Source: Halorubrum salinum
Lineage (GTDB): Archaea; Halobacteriota; Halobacteria; Halobacteriales; Haloferacaceae
NCBI RefSeq assembly: GCF_024494575.1
Contig: NZ_JANHDO010000001.1
Coordinates: 372,001-436,000, forward strand
Direction of reading: 5' to 3'
Length of the DNA stretch: 64,000 nucleotides
How positions within the stretch are numbered: the first letter of the stretch is position 1; every line of letters starts with the position of its first letter. Below the pieces are notes generated by a model that searched no databases, had not been told where the DNA came from, and saw only the letters and a list, made by a program, of their open reading frames with translations. The position numbers and the translations under genes were made by a program. Shown piece by piece: positions 7,819 through 16,969 of the stretch.

Positions 7819-9423
7819 ATGGTCGAGGCTCCACAGACCGAAGAGGGCTGGTTCGCGCTGCACGACTTCCGGTCGATCGACTGGGACGCGTGGCGCGACG
7901 CCCCCGAACGCGAGCGACGGCGGGCGATCGAGGAGGGTATCTCCTTCCTGAACCGCCGCGAACGGGTCGTAGACGCCGACGAGGGCGACTCCGGACTGTT
8001 CTCGGTGCTCGGACACAAAGCCGACCTCCTTTTCGTCCACTTCCGGCCGTCTCTCGACGACCTCTCTGCGATCGAGCGTCGGTTCGAGGACACGGCGCTC
8101 GCGCAGTTCACCGAGCGGACGACCTCGTACGTCTCCGTCACCGAGGTCTCCGGCTACGTCTCCGACGAGTACTTCGAGGACCCCGACGCCGTAGACGAGG
8201 GGCTCCGCCGCTACATCGAGGGGAAGCTCACGCCTGAGATCCCCGACGACGAGTACGTCTGCTTCTACCCGATGAGCAAGCGCCGCGGCGAGGAGCACAA
8301 CTGGTACGACCTCTCATTCGAGGAGCGCGCCGACCTCATGGCCGGCCACGGCGACGTCGGCCGCGAGTACGCCGGCAAGATCAAGCAGGTGATCGCCTCC
8401 TCGGTCGGCTTCGACAGCCACGAGTGGGGGGTCACGCTGTTCGGCTCCGACCCGACGGACATCAAGGACATCGTCTACGAGATGCGGTTCGATCCCGCCT
8501 CCTCGCGGTACGGGGAGTTCGGCGAGTTCTACATCGGGCGGCGGTTCCCGCCCGCCGACCTCGGCGCGTTCCTCGCCGGCGAGACGGTGCCGACGGGCGA
8601 CGGCGAGAGCGGGGGGCCCCACGGCGACCGCGGTGAGGGGGGCCACGGCGAAGGCCACCGCGGCGACGACGGCGGCCGCGGCGAGGGCCACGATCGCTCC
8701 GGTGCCGGCGGCGGCTCCGCGCACGGCGACCACCCGCACGGCGAGGAGGGCGCGGGCGGCGAGGGCGACCACCCGCACGCGAGCGGTGAGAGCGGGGGAC
8801 ATCACGGCGGTGGTCAGGACGCGGGCGACGACGCCTCTGACGAGGAGATCCGCGGCGAACTCGCGGACCTCGACATCTACGCCGGGAAGCCGCACGGCGA
8901 GGACGTGTACGCCACGGTGCTGTACAGCGAGGCCGACGTCGACGAGCTGTTCGACGAGGTCGAGGGGCTCCGCGGCAACTTCGACCACTACGGCACGCAC
9001 GTGAAGACGGCCGTCTACGAGGGGCGCGCGACCGACCGCGCCGCCGTCGTCTCCATCTGGGACACCGCCTCCGCGGCGGAGACCGCCGCCGGCTTCCTCT
9101 CGGAGCTGCCCGGGATCGTCGCCCGCGCCGGCGAGGAGTCCGGCTTCGGCACGATGGGGATGTTCTACACCGTCAAGCCCGACTACCGCGAGGAGTTCGG
9201 CGACACCTTCGACGACGTCGGCGAGATCCTCGCGGAGATGGACGGTCACGTCGAGACCGACCTGATGTCGAACGTCGAGGACGAAAACGACATGTTCATC
9301 GCCAGTCAGTGGGAGGCGAAGGAGGACGCGATGACCTTCTTCGGCTCCGACGAGTTCCGCGAGACGGTCGAGTGGGGCCGCGAGGTGCTCGCCGACCGGC
9401 CGCGGCACGTCTTCTTGGCCTGA
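7819..9423 (+). CDS. pitA: Chlorite dismutase/coproheme decarboxylase-like domain fused to ABM domain (PitA-like)
   Basis: A 534-residue fusion known in haloarchaea as PitA. Residues 1-255 are the heme-binding chlorite-dismutase/HemQ domain, 258-340 a Gly/His/Asp-rich linker with about twenty His that could bind metal, and 345-534 an antibiotic-biosynthesis monooxygenase-like ferredoxin fold, probably duplicated. The first domain keeps residues described for coproheme decarboxylases: Y150-P-M-S-K154, the proximal heme ligand H177 in L-M-A-G-H-G-D-V-G-R, Q190 in the G-K-I-K-Q segment, and the E-W-G-V-T-L-F strand. So it may decarboxylate coproheme, bind heme, or act in oxidative stress; true chlorite dismutase activity is less likely. 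It is monocistronic. Start ATG 7819 is where the family similarity begins. Confidence 0.93.
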   Translation: MVEAPQTEEGWFALHDFRSIDWDAWRDAPERERRRAIEEGISFLNRRERVVDADEGDSGLFSVLGHKADLLFVHFRPSLDDLSAIERRFEDTALAQFTERTTSYVSVTEVSGYVSDEYFEDPDAVDEGLRRYIEGKLTPEIPDDEYVCFYPMSKRRGEEHNWYDLSFEERADLMAGHGDVGREYAGKIKQVIASSVGFDSHEWGVTLFGSDPTDIKDIVYEMRFDPASSRYGEFGEFYIGRRFPPADLGAFLAGETVPTGDGESGGPHGDRGEGGHGEGHRGDDGGRGEGHDRSGAGGGSAHGDHPHGEEGAGGEGDHPHASGESGGHHGGGQDAGDDASDEEIRGELADLDIYAGKPHGEDVYATVLYSEADVDELFDEVEGLRGNFDHYGTHVKTAVYEGRATDRAAVVSIWDTASAAETAAGFLSELPGIVARAGEESGFGTMGMFYTVKPDYREEFGDTFDDVGEILAEMDGHVETDLMSNVEDENDMFIASQWEAKEDAMTFFGSDEFRETVEWGREVLADRPRHVFLA

Positions 9424-9548
9424 GGTAGGGCGCGGACGCCGCGGGCTCGATCTCTCTCGGTCGCCTGACCGCCGCTGTCTTCCGATAGCCGTGTCGCTGT
9501 CGGGTCCGACCGCCGGGTTTTAGGTGTCGTTACGGCGAACGCCCGGCT

Positions 9549-10013
9549 ATGTTCGACACGATCGTGGTCGCGACCGACGGCTCCGACAGCGTCCGGCGAG
9601 CCGTCGACGTCGCGGTCGACATCGCCGCGCGGTTCGAAGGGGAGGTCCACGCCGTCTACGTCGTCGACAGCGGCGAGGTCGAGTCCACGCCCGACGAGGT
9701 CCGCGAAGACCTCCGTGACGCGCTCGACGACCACGGCGAGTCGGCGCTCGCCGAGGTCGAAGACGCCGCCGCCGCCCGCGACCCCGAACTCGACGTCACC
9801 GTCGACGTGCGCGAGGGACGCCCCGCCGCGGAGATCGCCGGCTACGCCCGCGAGGTCGACGCCGACGTGGTCGCGATGGGGACGCGCGGACGACACGGAG
9901 AGAACCGCTTCCTCATCGGTTCCGTCGCCGAGCGCGTCGTCCGGACCTGCCCGGTCCCCGTCCTCACCGTGCGCCAGCTCACGGACGAGGACCCCCGGCG
10001 GACGACGATCTGA
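9549..10013 (+). CDS. Universal stress protein (UspA family)
   Basis: A single-domain 154-residue USP. The N-terminal strand F-D-T-I-V-V-A-T-D-G-S-D-S is standard, and the nucleotide-binding motif G-T-R-G-R-H-G followed by the G-S of F-L-I-G-S-V-A-E-R-V is intact, so ATP binding is likely. The C-terminal strand C-P-V-P-V-L-T-V-R ends the fold. Its role is stress-related signalling, but the target is unknown. It is followed 135 bases later by the DHH phosphoesterase. A two-domain USP lies at 47381-48277. Confidence 0.93.
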   Translation: MFDTIVVATDGSDSVRRAVDVAVDIAARFEGEVHAVYVVDSGEVESTPDEVREDLRDALDDHGESALAEVEDAAAARDPELDVTVDVREGRPAAEIAGYAREVDADVVAMGTRGRHGENRFLIGSVAERVVRTCPVPVLTVRQLTDEDPRRTTI

Positions 10014-10148
10014 CACTCCGCGACGACGGTCCGATCGCTCCCCGTGGACGACGGTCTGACCGCACTCCGAGGGCGACCCGCCGGACTCCCCCGAGCGCGT
10101 CCGACGCGAGAGCGGCGGAGTTTTCCCGTTCCCGCCCGCCTCGTCGGT

Positions 10149-11450
10149 ATGGACGACGATCTCATCGACGAGGGGAACACTCCCCGATCCCGGTACACGC
10201 GCCTGCCCGGCAAGGGCTTTTTTTACCCCGATTCGCTTGACGAGGAGCGCGCCGAGCGGCGGGCGAGAGAGGCGATAGAGGGCAGCGAGGCGGTCGTCGT
10301 CGCCGACGGCGACGCCGACGGACTCGCCTGCGCGGCGATGGTCCGCGAGGCGTACGACGCCGCGCTCGACGTGGCCGACTTCGAGGCCGCCATCGCGGCC
10401 CGACTGGAGGACGGCGACGACGCGGAGGGCGAGGGCGACGACGCGGATGCAGAAGGCGGCGACGAGGGTGTCGCCGGCGACGCCGAGAGCGACCCCGACG
10501 ACCCGACCGCAGACGCCCACGCCGAGTCGCCGGTCGGGCTCGTCTCGGCGGGCCCGTACTCGATCGACACGTCGCTAGAGCGCGTGCTCGCGTACGCCGA
10601 CGACGGGGTCGACCTCTTCGTCTGTGACCTCTGTCCGGACGACTACGAGTGGATCGCGGAGCCGCTGGAGACGCTCGCGGAGACGGCCGACTCGATCCGC
10701 TGGTTCGACCACCACCAGTGGGACCCGGAGACCGCCGAGTCCGTGCGCGACCTCGGCGTCGACCTCGTGGTCGGCGAGTCCGACGAGGAGTGCACCGCCG
10801 ACGTGGCCCTGCGCTCTCTCGACCACGCGTTCGACGACCGCTTCTCGGAGCTGGCGGCAGTCACCCGCGACCACGACCTCTGGATCAAGGAGGACCCGCG
10901 ATCGGACGACCTGGCCGACTACTCCTACTGGGCCGGTGCCGAGGAGTACGCGACGGTCGTGGGCGCGTACGGGGCCGACCTCCCCGGAACGGTGCAGGCG
11001 TTCGTCGCCGAGCGCCGCGTCGAGAAGGAGGCGCGGATCGACGCCGCCGTCGACCGCGCGGTCACCCACGAGGTGGGTGACTGGACCGTCGCCGTGACGT
11101 ACGGCCGGTGCTCGCAGAACGAGGTCGCGGAGGCGCTTCGAGAGTCGGGCGCGGACGCGGCCGTGATCGTCAAGCCGGCGGGCTCCGCGTCGATCCGCGG
11201 CTCCGAGGATTTCCGACACGCCCACGAGGTCGCCGGGAAGGTGAACGGCGGGGGCCACCCGCAGGCGGCCGGCTGCAAGCCCGACATCTACGACGACATG
11301 CTGGATTACGCCCAGCACTGGACCACCGAGGGACAGGCCTGCAAGCGCGTGATCCTCGCGGCGTTCGAGGCGGTCGCCGAGGAGGTCGCCGGGACGGAAG
11401 ACGGGGAAGACGAAGCCGACGACGCGAGCGACGCCGCCGAGTCGGAGTAG
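10149..11450 (+). CDS. DHH/DHHA1 family phosphoesterase
   Basis: A 433-residue soluble metal-dependent phosphoesterase. The DHH domain carries V-V-A-D53-G-D-A-D-G (metal site), D160 in F-V-C-D-L, and the signature F-D187-H-H-Q. The DHHA1 domain near the C-terminus has the G-G-G-H-P-Q-A-A-G motif that binds nucleic-acid ends or nucleotides. An acidic low-complexity insert occupies about residues 86-127. The relatives include RecJ-like exonucleases/GAN of archaea, nano-RNases and cyclic-dinucleotide phosphodiesterases; which activity applies is not visible. ATG 10149 starts just before family similarity (MDDDLIDEG). The acidic tail after residue 410 is probably disordered. Confidence 0.9.
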   Translation: MDDDLIDEGNTPRSRYTRLPGKGFFYPDSLDEERAERRAREAIEGSEAVVVADGDADGLACAAMVREAYDAALDVADFEAAIAARLEDGDDAEGEGDDADAEGGDEGVAGDAESDPDDPTADAHAESPVGLVSAGPYSIDTSLERVLAYADDGVDLFVCDLCPDDYEWIAEPLETLAETADSIRWFDHHQWDPETAESVRDLGVDLVVGESDEECTADVALRSLDHAFDDRFSELAAVTRDHDLWIKEDPRSDDLADYSYWAGAEEYATVVGAYGADLPGTVQAFVAERRVEKEARIDAAVDRAVTHEVGDWTVAVTYGRCSQNEVAEALRESGADAAVIVKPAGSASIRGSEDFRHAHEVAGKVNGGGHPQAAGCKPDIYDDMLDYAQHWTTEGQACKRVILAAFEAVAEEVAGTEDGEDEADDASDAAESE

Positions 11451-11585
11451 CTCGCGACCAGACCGCCCCCGTGGCCATGCTCCCCGCGACCATGCCTCCC
11501 GTGACTCGGCCCCACACGCGACACCGGTGACGTCCCGCGACGCGGAACCGTACCTTGATACCGCCCGCCCGTTCTCCTGTAGCCA

Positions 11586-12548
11586 ATGGCTGACATCCTC
11601 GTCGCCGGCGAGACGCTCGTCGACCTGCTCCCCGACTCGGGCGCGACACTTCACGACGTCGACGGCTTCAGCCACCGCCCCGGCGGTGCGCCAGCCAACG
11701 TCGCCGTCGGACTCTCGCGGCTCGGTGCCGACCCGGCGTTCTGGACCCGGCTCGGCGGCGACCCCTTCGGCGGCTTCCTCGGCGAGACGCTCGGCGACGA
11801 GTCGATCGACGACGCGCACGTCGAGCGCGTCGCGGGCAACACGACGCTCGCGGTGGTCTCCCCGCCGGGCGTCGACGACCGACGATTCCGGTTTTACGGC
11901 TCCCGGGACGTGACCTTCGGATTCGATCCGGACGCGGTCCCGACCCACGCGCTGGACGACTGCTCGTGGGTACACCTCGGCGGCGTCGCCCTGACGCATC
12001 CGGACGGCCGCGCCGCGATGCGAGCGCTGGCCGCGGAGGCCAGCGACCGCGGCTGCACCGTCTCCTTCGACGTCAACTACCGCCCGGACCTCGTGGCCGA
12101 CGGAGACGGCGAGTCGGTCCGCGACGCGATCCGCTCGATCCTCGCCGACAGCGACGTGGCGTTCGCGAGCGACGAGGACGTGGAGGCGGCGGGGCTCTCC
12201 TCCAGCGAGGGGGCGGCGCTTTGCCGCGACCTGCTCGAACTCGGGCCGCACACGGTCGTCGTCACGCTCGGCGCGGCCGGCGCGCTCGCCGTCGGATCGC
12301 CCGAGTCACCGTGGGGCGACGTGACGGCGCGACACGAGGGGTTCACCGTCGACGCCGTCGACGCGACGGGGGCCGGCGACGCGTTCACGTCCGGGTTGAT
12401 CGCACGGCTCGCCGGGGGGGCCACCGATCTCGACGCGTCGCTCGGGTTCGCCAACGCGACCGCCGCGCTCTCGGTGCAGGACCGCGGCGGGATGGCGGCG
12501 CTCCCGACCCGGGAGGCGGTCGAGGCGTTCCGCGAGGAGCGTCGATAG
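11586..12548 (+). CDS. PfkB family sugar kinase (fructokinase-like)
   Basis: An ATP-dependent ribokinase-fold kinase of 320 residues. The N-terminal signature is H-R-P-G-G-A-P-A-N-V-A (residues 30-40), and the C-terminal one is D259-A-T-G-A-G-D265-A-F, where Asp265 is the catalytic base and G-A-G-D forms the anion hole. The G-G-A-P-A-N variant and A-G-E-T-L-V-D-L near the N-terminus are usual in fructokinases and 2-keto-3-deoxygluconate kinases, so fructose is the best guess. No sugar transporter or other carbohydrate gene is adjacent, so the substrate remains open. Convergent with the DUF457 gene, 42 bases apart. Confidence 0.9.
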   Translation: MADILVAGETLVDLLPDSGATLHDVDGFSHRPGGAPANVAVGLSRLGADPAFWTRLGGDPFGGFLGETLGDESIDDAHVERVAGNTTLAVVSPPGVDDRRFRFYGSRDVTFGFDPDAVPTHALDDCSWVHLGGVALTHPDGRAAMRALAAEASDRGCTVSFDVNYRPDLVADGDGESVRDAIRSILADSDVAFASDEDVEAAGLSSSEGAALCRDLLELGPHTVVVTLGAAGALAVGSPESPWGDVTARHEGFTVDAVDATGAGDAFTSGLIARLAGGATDLDASLGFANATAALSVQDRGGMAALPTREAVEAFREERR

Positions 12549-12590
12549 GCGCGGGAGCGGAGCTTCACGCCGGACGCGGACGCGTAGCGC

Positions 12591-13208
12591 TCACCGCGGC
12601 GGGCCGTCGTTCCTGTACCGGTCTGGGAGGTACGGCGTCGCCGCCGCGGGCACGAACGAGACCGCGTACGCGGCCAGGTCGGCGAGGTGGCGGCGGAGCG
12701 CCGTGTACACGACGGCGACGGCCAGCGTCGCGGCCACGACGACGCGGAGCGGTCCGTCGAGCAGGGCGAGCAGGGGCAGCGACAGTCCGACGGAGAGCGC
12801 GAGGTCCTCGACCGCGCCGTCGTACCTGACGCCGCGGCGCGGCGCGACCCACCGGTTTCGGTAGTGGTCGTACACCGCGCGGTCGGAGTTCCCCTCCCAC
12901 GGACGGAGTTCCAGCCCCCCGCCGTACATGTCGGCGAGGCTGTGGACCGCAGCGCCGAGTAGGAACAGCGCGAGCGCCACGGTGAGCGCGGAGGGAGACA
13001 CGAGCGCGGAGCCGACGGCGACCACGGAAGCGGCGGCGTAGTAGACGGGGTAATGAAGCGTCTTCCGATGGCCGACGTACATGTCGAGGTCCGGGAAGAG
13101 CCCGCCGAGAAAGCCCGCGATAAACCCGACGGTCGCGAACTCCGGGGCCACGCGGACCAGCGGCGCGGCGAGCAGCATCCCGCCGAGCACGTGGGTCGGA
13201 AGCATCAT
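12591..13208 (-). CDS. DUF457 / YdjM-type membrane-bound metal-dependent hydrolase
   Basis: A 205-residue membrane protein with about four to five transmembrane segments. The N-terminus M-M-L-P-T-H-V-L-G-G supplies a His, the first loop has G-G-L-F-P-D-L-D-M with the D-x-D metal site, and a third segment contains A-V-H-S-L-A-D. These scattered His/Asp are the conserved metal ligands of the family (relatives include the LexA-regulated YdjM). Substrate is unknown; roles in membrane lipid turnover have been suggested. The promoter at 13231-13240 gives a leaderless start at 13208; the second codon is also ATG, so 13205 is possible. Confidence 0.88.
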   Translation of the reverse strand: MMLPTHVLGGMLLAAPLVRVAPEFATVGFIAGFLGGLFPDLDMYVGHRKTLHYPVYYAAASVVAVGSALVSPSALTVALALFLLGAAVHSLADMYGGGLELRPWEGNSDRAVYDHYRNRWVAPRRGVRYDGAVEDLALSVGLSLPLLALLDGPLRVVVAATLAVAVVYTALRRHLADLAAYAVSFVPAAATPYLPDRYRNDGPPR

Positions 13209-13230
13209 CGTGTCCGTATCGAAGCAACGG

Positions 13231-13240
13231 AAATATATGA
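13231..13240 (-). promoter_or_regulatory. TATA box of DUF457 gene
   Basis: On the minus strand this is TCATATATTT, about 22-32 bases before the ATG at 13208, as expected for a leaderless haloarchaeal transcript. Confidence 0.55.
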
Positions 13241-13344
13241 ACGTATCGGATGTTCGGATCGGCAGATCTGCCGTGTCCGGGTCGTCTCGCTCGGCGAATA
13301 CGTCTTCACGACGGCTCGACCGGCGAATCTGCGGGCGCGGCGGA

Positions 13345-14130
13345 TCAGAGGTCGCGACGCTCGAACGCCGCCACCGAGAGCAGGATGAGCCCGGCGAACG
13401 CGACGAGCAGAATCGCCGAGTCGATCGGGTCGAACGAGCCGTCGATCAGGGTCGGTGTCGGGTCGTAGTACTGGGTGGGACTGAGGTATTGGATCCAGTC
13501 GTACTCGTCTGCGCCGCCCACGACAGACTCAACGAGATAGAGGACGAACACGGTCGCGACCGCGCCCCGCTCGGCGACGGTCGCGCGGTTTGCGGCGACG
13601 GAGAAGACGAGGCCGATCCCCCCGCAGACGAGGAAAAACGGGATCGAAAGAAGGTGCGTCAGAGCCAGGTGAGAGGCGGGTATCGACTCTCCGATGGCGA
13701 CGACGAACACGTAGATTATCGGGCCGCCGAGGACGTTGACAGCGAGCATGGGAACGAAAAGCGCGGCGAACTTCTCGACGAGCAGCCGCGAGCGTGCCAC
13801 CGGGAGTGACACCAGGAGGTCGATCCGTCCCGTCTCGATGTCGCCCGCCACGGTCCCGCCCGCGACGTACGCGAAGTATAGACCGAGCCCGAGCAACCAG
13901 ACGAAACTGAACAGCTGCGCGCCGAGGAACCCCTCGATAGTCGAGAGGTTCTCGATGCCGAACGCCTCCAACATCGCCGGCGGCAGGTCCGCGAAGACGT
14001 CCTCGTAGTCGACGCCCTCTAAGACGGTGAAGTACCAGACGATGAACCCCGCGTACGCACCGACGCCCGCCGTGAGTATCAGCGTCCCTCTTATCTTCCG
14101 GCGGGCCTCGTACCGGGCCGTCTCAAACAC
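13345..14130 (-). CDS. ABC-2 type exporter permease
   Basis: The membrane part of an ABC exporter, 261 residues with six hydrophobic helices. After the N-terminal F-E-T-A-R-Y-E-A-R-R-K-I-R-G the first helix follows, then a periplasmic-side loop (about 40-85), and five more helices; the short conserved D-I-E-T-G-R-I-D-L-L-V-S-L-P-V motif before helix 3 is typical of ABC-2 permeases (NosY-like). The start is assigned to GTG 14130, which overlaps the end of the ATPase gene by 8 bases (GTGTTTGA); a frame open further upstream runs through the ATPase gene and is not credible. It is the last gene of a three-gene cassette with a surface protein. Confidence 0.88.
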   Translation of the reverse strand: MFETARYEARRKIRGTLILTAGVGAYAGFIVWYFTVLEGVDYEDVFADLPPAMLEAFGIENLSTIEGFLGAQLFSFVWLLGLGLYFAYVAGGTVAGDIETGRIDLLVSLPVARSRLLVEKFAALFVPMLAVNVLGGPIIYVFVVAIGESIPASHLALTHLLSIPFFLVCGGIGLVFSVAANRATVAERGAVATVFVLYLVESVVGGADEYDWIQYLSPTQYYDPTPTLIDGSFDPIDSAILLVAFAGLILLSVAAFERRDL

Positions 14131-15142
14131 CGCCCGGCCCTCCGTCCGAGTCTTGGCTCGGCGAGCCCGGACCTGCTCCGGTTTCGCCTCCACCTTCGCC
14201 GTGTGCGTCGTCCAGTTCGGGGTTCCGTCCGTAGTAGTGGGCGAACACGTCCTCGATCGCCGGTTCGCCGATCTCGACGTCACGAACGTCGTATGCCGCG
14301 AGTTTGCGGAGGAGATCGTTAGTGTCGCCCACGTAGACGAACTGGATCCCCTCGGCGAACCGCTCGGGATCGACAATCCCGTCGAGCGCAGTGAGGCCCG
14401 TCAACGCCGCGTCGTCGGCGTGAACGCGGACGTGCTTTCCGCCGCGGTGGAGCAGCGTGTCCACGTTTTCGAGTTCGACGAGAGAGCCTGACCGGAGGAT
14501 GCCGACCCGGTCGCAGACGCGCCGAACCTCGCTCAGAACGTGCGAGGAGAAGAAGATCGTCGTACCGCGGTCGCGTTCGCGTCGGACGAACGCGTTGAAT
14601 CGCTCCTGTTTGAGCGGATCGAGTCCTGACGTTGGCTCGTCCATGATCACCAGGTCGGGGTCGTGCATGAACGCCTGCACTAACCCGAGCATCCGCTCGT
14701 TCCCCGTCGAGTACTCGCGGACCGGTCGCTCGATCGGTGGGGTGAACAGTTCGAGGAGTTCCGCTCGACGGGCCTCGCCTTTGATCGCGCCATGGTAGTT
14801 GAGCACCGCCTCGCCCGTCACCTCCTCGCCGAAGCGCAGCGTCGACGGAAGATATCCGATCCGGCTCTTGGCCGCCGTGAGCGCGTCCTCGTCTCTGACG
14901 TCCGCCCCGAGGACCCTCGCCGTGCCAGCGGTGGGACGCAACAGTCCGAGTAGCAGTCGGATCGTGGTCGATTTCCCCGCGCCGTTCGGGCCGAGAAAGC
15001 CGAATATCTCGCCCTCCTGCACCGCGAAGGAGACGTCGTCGTTCGCGACGATGCTCCCGAACTCCTTCGTGAGCCCGTCGACGACGAGGGGCGCGTCGCC
15101 GTCGGTGCGGTCATCGGCCGTAGTGATGCGGTCATCGACCAT
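14123..15142 (-). CDS. ABC transporter ATP-binding protein
   Basis: A 339-residue ATPase that would power the adjacent ABC-2 permease. Walker A is G51-P-N-G-A-G-K-S58, Walker B is V-I-M-D-E-P at about 165-170 with the D-loop S-G-L-D-P, and the switch His is in F-F-S-S-H-V-L. The signature motif is S-T-G-N-E, as in DrrA/NosF-type exporters, not the importer LSGGQ. Residues 225-320 form a C-terminal regulatory domain of the drug-exporter type, and the last 30 residues are Gly/Ser/Pro-rich and likely disordered. Start ATG 15142 overlaps the end of the surface-protein gene by 11 bases, and the permease gene overlaps its own end. Confidence 0.93.
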   Translation of the reverse strand: MVDDRITTADDRTDGDAPLVVDGLTKEFGSIVANDDVSFAVQEGEIFGFLGPNGAGKSTTIRLLLGLLRPTAGTARVLGADVRDEDALTAAKSRIGYLPSTLRFGEEVTGEAVLNYHGAIKGEARRAELLELFTPPIERPVREYSTGNERMLGLVQAFMHDPDLVIMDEPTSGLDPLKQERFNAFVRRERDRGTTIFFSSHVLSEVRRVCDRVGILRSGSLVELENVDTLLHRGGKHVRVHADDAALTGLTALDGIVDPERFAEGIQFVYVGDTNDLLRKLAAYDVRDVEIGEPAIEDVFAHYYGRNPELDDAHGEGGGETGAGPGSPSQDSDGGPGGV

Positions 15143-16751
15143 AGTACCACCACGCGCCCGCACTGACGACGATCAACAGCAGTGCGAGCACGAGACGCTC
15201 GGCCGGAAACGTGCCGCCGACGTCGGTGACCGCCACGGCGACGATCGCGCTCTGTTCCGTGATTCGTCGGTCCTCGGGGTCAGTGTAGTCGACGGAGACC
15301 GTCGCCGGATACTGACTCGCGGGTGCGTCGCCGTCGACGTCGAGGTCGAACGCGACCCGTCCGGTTTCACCCGGAGCGAGCGACGGAACCACCGTGGTGC
15401 GGAACTCGCTTTCGAGAGGCGGCTCGACCGCGAGCCGGAGTTCGACGTCTCGGATCGGCACGTCGCGCCCGTTCGTGACGTCGAGCCGCAGCGTCCCCGA
15501 CTCGCCCGCGGCGAACGTCGGGCTCGCGGCCGTCACATCCACCGCGTCCCGGCGTTCGGCCACCGGAATGCGGACGGTCTCCTCCGCGGTTCGGGCGTCG
15601 TCCGCGGCGGTCCGGTAGCTCGTCGAGAGCGCGATCTGCTGTGGCACCGCGTCGGCCGACGCCGGGACCGCTCCGCGGAAAGTGAACGACCCTGACTGCC
15701 CGGCAGCGAGGTCACCGACCGCGTACCGCGGGCTGCGTGGCACGAAGGAGGGACTATCGATCGCAACGACGACGCCGTGAGCGTCCGCCGGCCCGTCGTT
15801 CCCTATCGTCCCGCGGACTGTTCCGTTCTCGCCGACCCGGAGCGACGAGTTCTCCACGGCGATCGAGAACGACTGTTCGGGCGCGGGTCGGAGACCGACC
15901 GAAATCCCGTCGTGGACCTTCCGGACGCCGTCTGGACCGGTGTAGCGCACGGTGCCGGTCATCCCGAGCGTCTCGGTGACTGCGGTTTCGCGAACGCTCG
16001 CCGGGAACCGGACCGAGACGGTCGCGCCGGGTGCGATCCGGTCGATCCGCGCCTCGGTCCGATCGCCCCCGCTCAACGAGAGGTCGGGCGCGTCGGTACT
16101 AAGTCCGATCGAGAGGTCGCGTGCGGTCTCGCCTCCGACGTTGGTCACGTCCGCCGCGAACGCGCCGGAACCGCCGACCTGCACGTCGCTCTCGGTGGTC
16201 CGAATCTCGAAGCGAGGCGCGTCCTCGACGGTCACGGGGACCGACACTCGCGTCGTCCGCGAGCGCTCGCGGGCGACGCCCTCGCTCGGCACAGAGCGGT
16301 AAGTGTGCCCGTATCGGAGCCGTACGTCGAGTTCGTACCGTCCCGGCTCCGCGTCGGCGGGGACCGACACCCGAACCGGGACCTCCCGCACCGCGTCCTC
16401 CCCGACGGAGCCGACGGCGAACTCCCCCGTCTCGACGGTCAGTGGCGTGCCGGCGCGCTCCACCTCGACCACGACACCCCGAGCGGTCGTCACCACGCCG
16501 CGGCGGGCGTCGGAACCCGCATCCACGTCGCCGTCGTTGACCACCTGAAGCGTGATCGTCGTCTCCGTCCCCGGCGTCACCGTCGCGTCCGGCGCGTACA
16601 CGCTCAGTTCAGGCTCACCGCGGACGGACGGCTCCTCTTGAGCGAGTCCGGATCCGGCGAGCGTGCCCACCAGCACGACGGCGACGAACACGACGGCGAC
16701 GAGCACGAGAGCGCCGACCGCGGGATGCTCGACGCCGATCTGTCGATCCAT
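15132..16751 (-). CDS. Surface-exposed membrane protein with repeated NEW3/CARDB-like domains (COG1361)
   Basis: A 539-residue protein with one N-terminal hydrophobic segment (about residues 13-37) and one at the C-terminus (about 518-535) ending in W-W-Y-Y-G-R. Between them lie about four Ig-like beta domains of around 110 residues each, recognisable by recurring phrases such as N-D-G-D-V-D-A, V-x-V-T-N-V-G-G, I-A-P-G-A-T-V-S-V and S-L-A-P-G-E-T-G-R-V. This is the NPCBM-associated NEW3/S-layer-like family. It probably sits outside the membrane, anchored at both ends, and is the first gene of the cassette with the exporter ATPase and permease, so it may be a substrate-binding or accessory part. 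The substrate is unknown. Confidence 0.87.
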   Translation of the reverse strand: MDRQIGVEHPAVGALVLVAVVFVAVVLVGTLAGSGLAQEEPSVRGEPELSVYAPDATVTPGTETTITLQVVNDGDVDAGSDARRGVVTTARGVVVEVERAGTPLTVETGEFAVGSVGEDAVREVPVRVSVPADAEPGRYELDVRLRYGHTYRSVPSEGVARERSRTTRVSVPVTVEDAPRFEIRTTESDVQVGGSGAFAADVTNVGGETARDLSIGLSTDAPDLSLSGGDRTEARIDRIAPGATVSVRFPASVRETAVTETLGMTGTVRYTGPDGVRKVHDGISVGLRPAPEQSFSIAVENSSLRVGENGTVRGTIGNDGPADAHGVVVAIDSPSFVPRSPRYAVGDLAAGQSGSFTFRGAVPASADAVPQQIALSTSYRTAADDARTAEETVRIPVAERRDAVDVTAASPTFAAGESGTLRLDVTNGRDVPIRDVELRLAVEPPLESEFRTTVVPSLAPGETGRVAFDLDVDGDAPASQYPATVSVDYTDPEDRRITEQSAIVAVAVTDVGGTFPAERLVLALLLIVVSAGAWWYYGR

Positions 16752-16969
16752 CTACGCCTCCCGGACACCGGACGTCTCGCTTCGATTCTTGACACCGGTC
16801 GAACGCGGCCGGTGGTGACGGCTGAGCGTCATGTGTACCGCTCCGACTCGGAGGCACATATGTGTACGTGTGGGTGCGACGGCGGGACGACCGGCGACGG
16901 AACGCCCGAAGCGTCGCGCTCCCGCCCGGTGGACAGGGCGCTTATGCCGCCGGACGCGAGTATCGACGT

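Noticed and set aside
14131-14376. N-terminal extension of the ABC permease
   Set aside because: The open frame continues into the ATPase gene, but the extra residues are Ser/Thr/Arg-rich shadow; GTG 14130 overlaps the ATPase stop as in coupled genes.
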